DNA of 64,000 nucleotides from assembly GCA_012295275.1 (NCBI GenBank), contig CM022676.1, forward strand, positions 7,289,719-7,353,718, in the 5' to 3' direction. The notes beneath the pieces were generated by a model. The model was not told the origin of the DNA, made no database searches, and saw only the letters and a list, made by a program, of their open reading frames with translations. Shown piece after piece: positions 63,854 to 64,000 of the stretch. The position numbers were made by a program, and so were the translations under genes. This DNA is from Chrysomallon squamiferum (Eukaryota; Mollusca; Gastropoda; Neomphalida; Peltospiridae). Within the stretch, counting starts at the first letter, position 1, and the number at the start of each line of letters is the position of its first letter.

Positions 63854-64000
63854 CTGTATTTTCTTTTACACATTTTATACGCGGAAAAATAATTCAGAAG
63901 TTAAACGATGACATTCATTGCTTTCGGTGTTACTGAGTAGATTTAAATTTCAAATTTGTAAAATGGATCTCATTATTCGTTTTATCTTCTGGTAACTCTT

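Overview
This is an intron-rich, very AT-rich animal nuclear segment. It has GC-rich coding exons, GT-AG introns, AATAAA poly(A) signals, and many microsatellites and minisatellites. The gene content (turtle/IGSF9-type cell adhesion protein, cytosolic sulfotransferase, INTS10, PRDM10, TMEM218) is bilaterian. A lophotrochozoan, most likely a mollusc, is my guess from compact genes in a microsatellite-rich AT background. The species cannot be fixed from the sequence.

Layout: (1) about 1-9.4 kb, + strand: the 3' half of an IGSF9/turtle homologue (fibronectin III domain, transmembrane helix, long cytoplasmic tail), with an apparent one-base frame break in the tail. (2) 9.4-13.3 kb: AT-rich intergenic DNA. 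(3) 13.3-21.4 kb: a cluster of seven intact tRNA-Pro genes (AGG and TGG anticodons) plus two decaying copies. Three of the intact genes lie antisense inside introns of a minus-strand cytosolic sulfotransferase gene (16.0-19.9 kb). (4) 22.1-22.7 kb: a minisatellite. (5) 23.2-34.5 kb, - strand: a complete 17-exon INTS10 (683 aa). (6) 34.5-35.9 kb: an intergenic interval between divergent genes, with a heat-shock element, a CRE and a TATA box. (7) 35.9-38.5 kb, + strand: an OTU-domain cysteine protease whose coding region is a single exon. An isolated, damaged tRNA-Pro(TGG) lies downstream at 39.9 kb. (8) 40.7-55.3 kb, + strand: a PRDM10 homologue with a zinc knuckle, PR/SET domain and 12 C2H2 fingers; its 3' end is ambiguous. 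(9) 55.3-60.3 kb: repeat-rich intergenic DNA. (10) 60.4-61.6 kb, - strand: TMEM218 (116 aa, three exons). (11) 62.6-64 kb: a promoter-like CRE+YY1 site, a doubtful + strand ORF, and the last exon of an unidentified minus-strand gene.

The genes are unrelated in function: adhesion, sulfonation, snRNA 3'-end processing, deubiquitination, transcription control and ciliary transition zone. They form no operon or pathway. IGSF9, PRDM10 and TMEM218 relatives are also linked in vertebrates (human 11q24-q25).

The most unusual signal is structural. In INTS10 and PRDM10, several intronic tandem repeats are copies of an exon edge with its splice site, so real splice sites sit beside rows of decayed look-alikes. 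All exon structures were derived by hand from splice consensus, phase continuity and remembered family sequences. No alignment was run.
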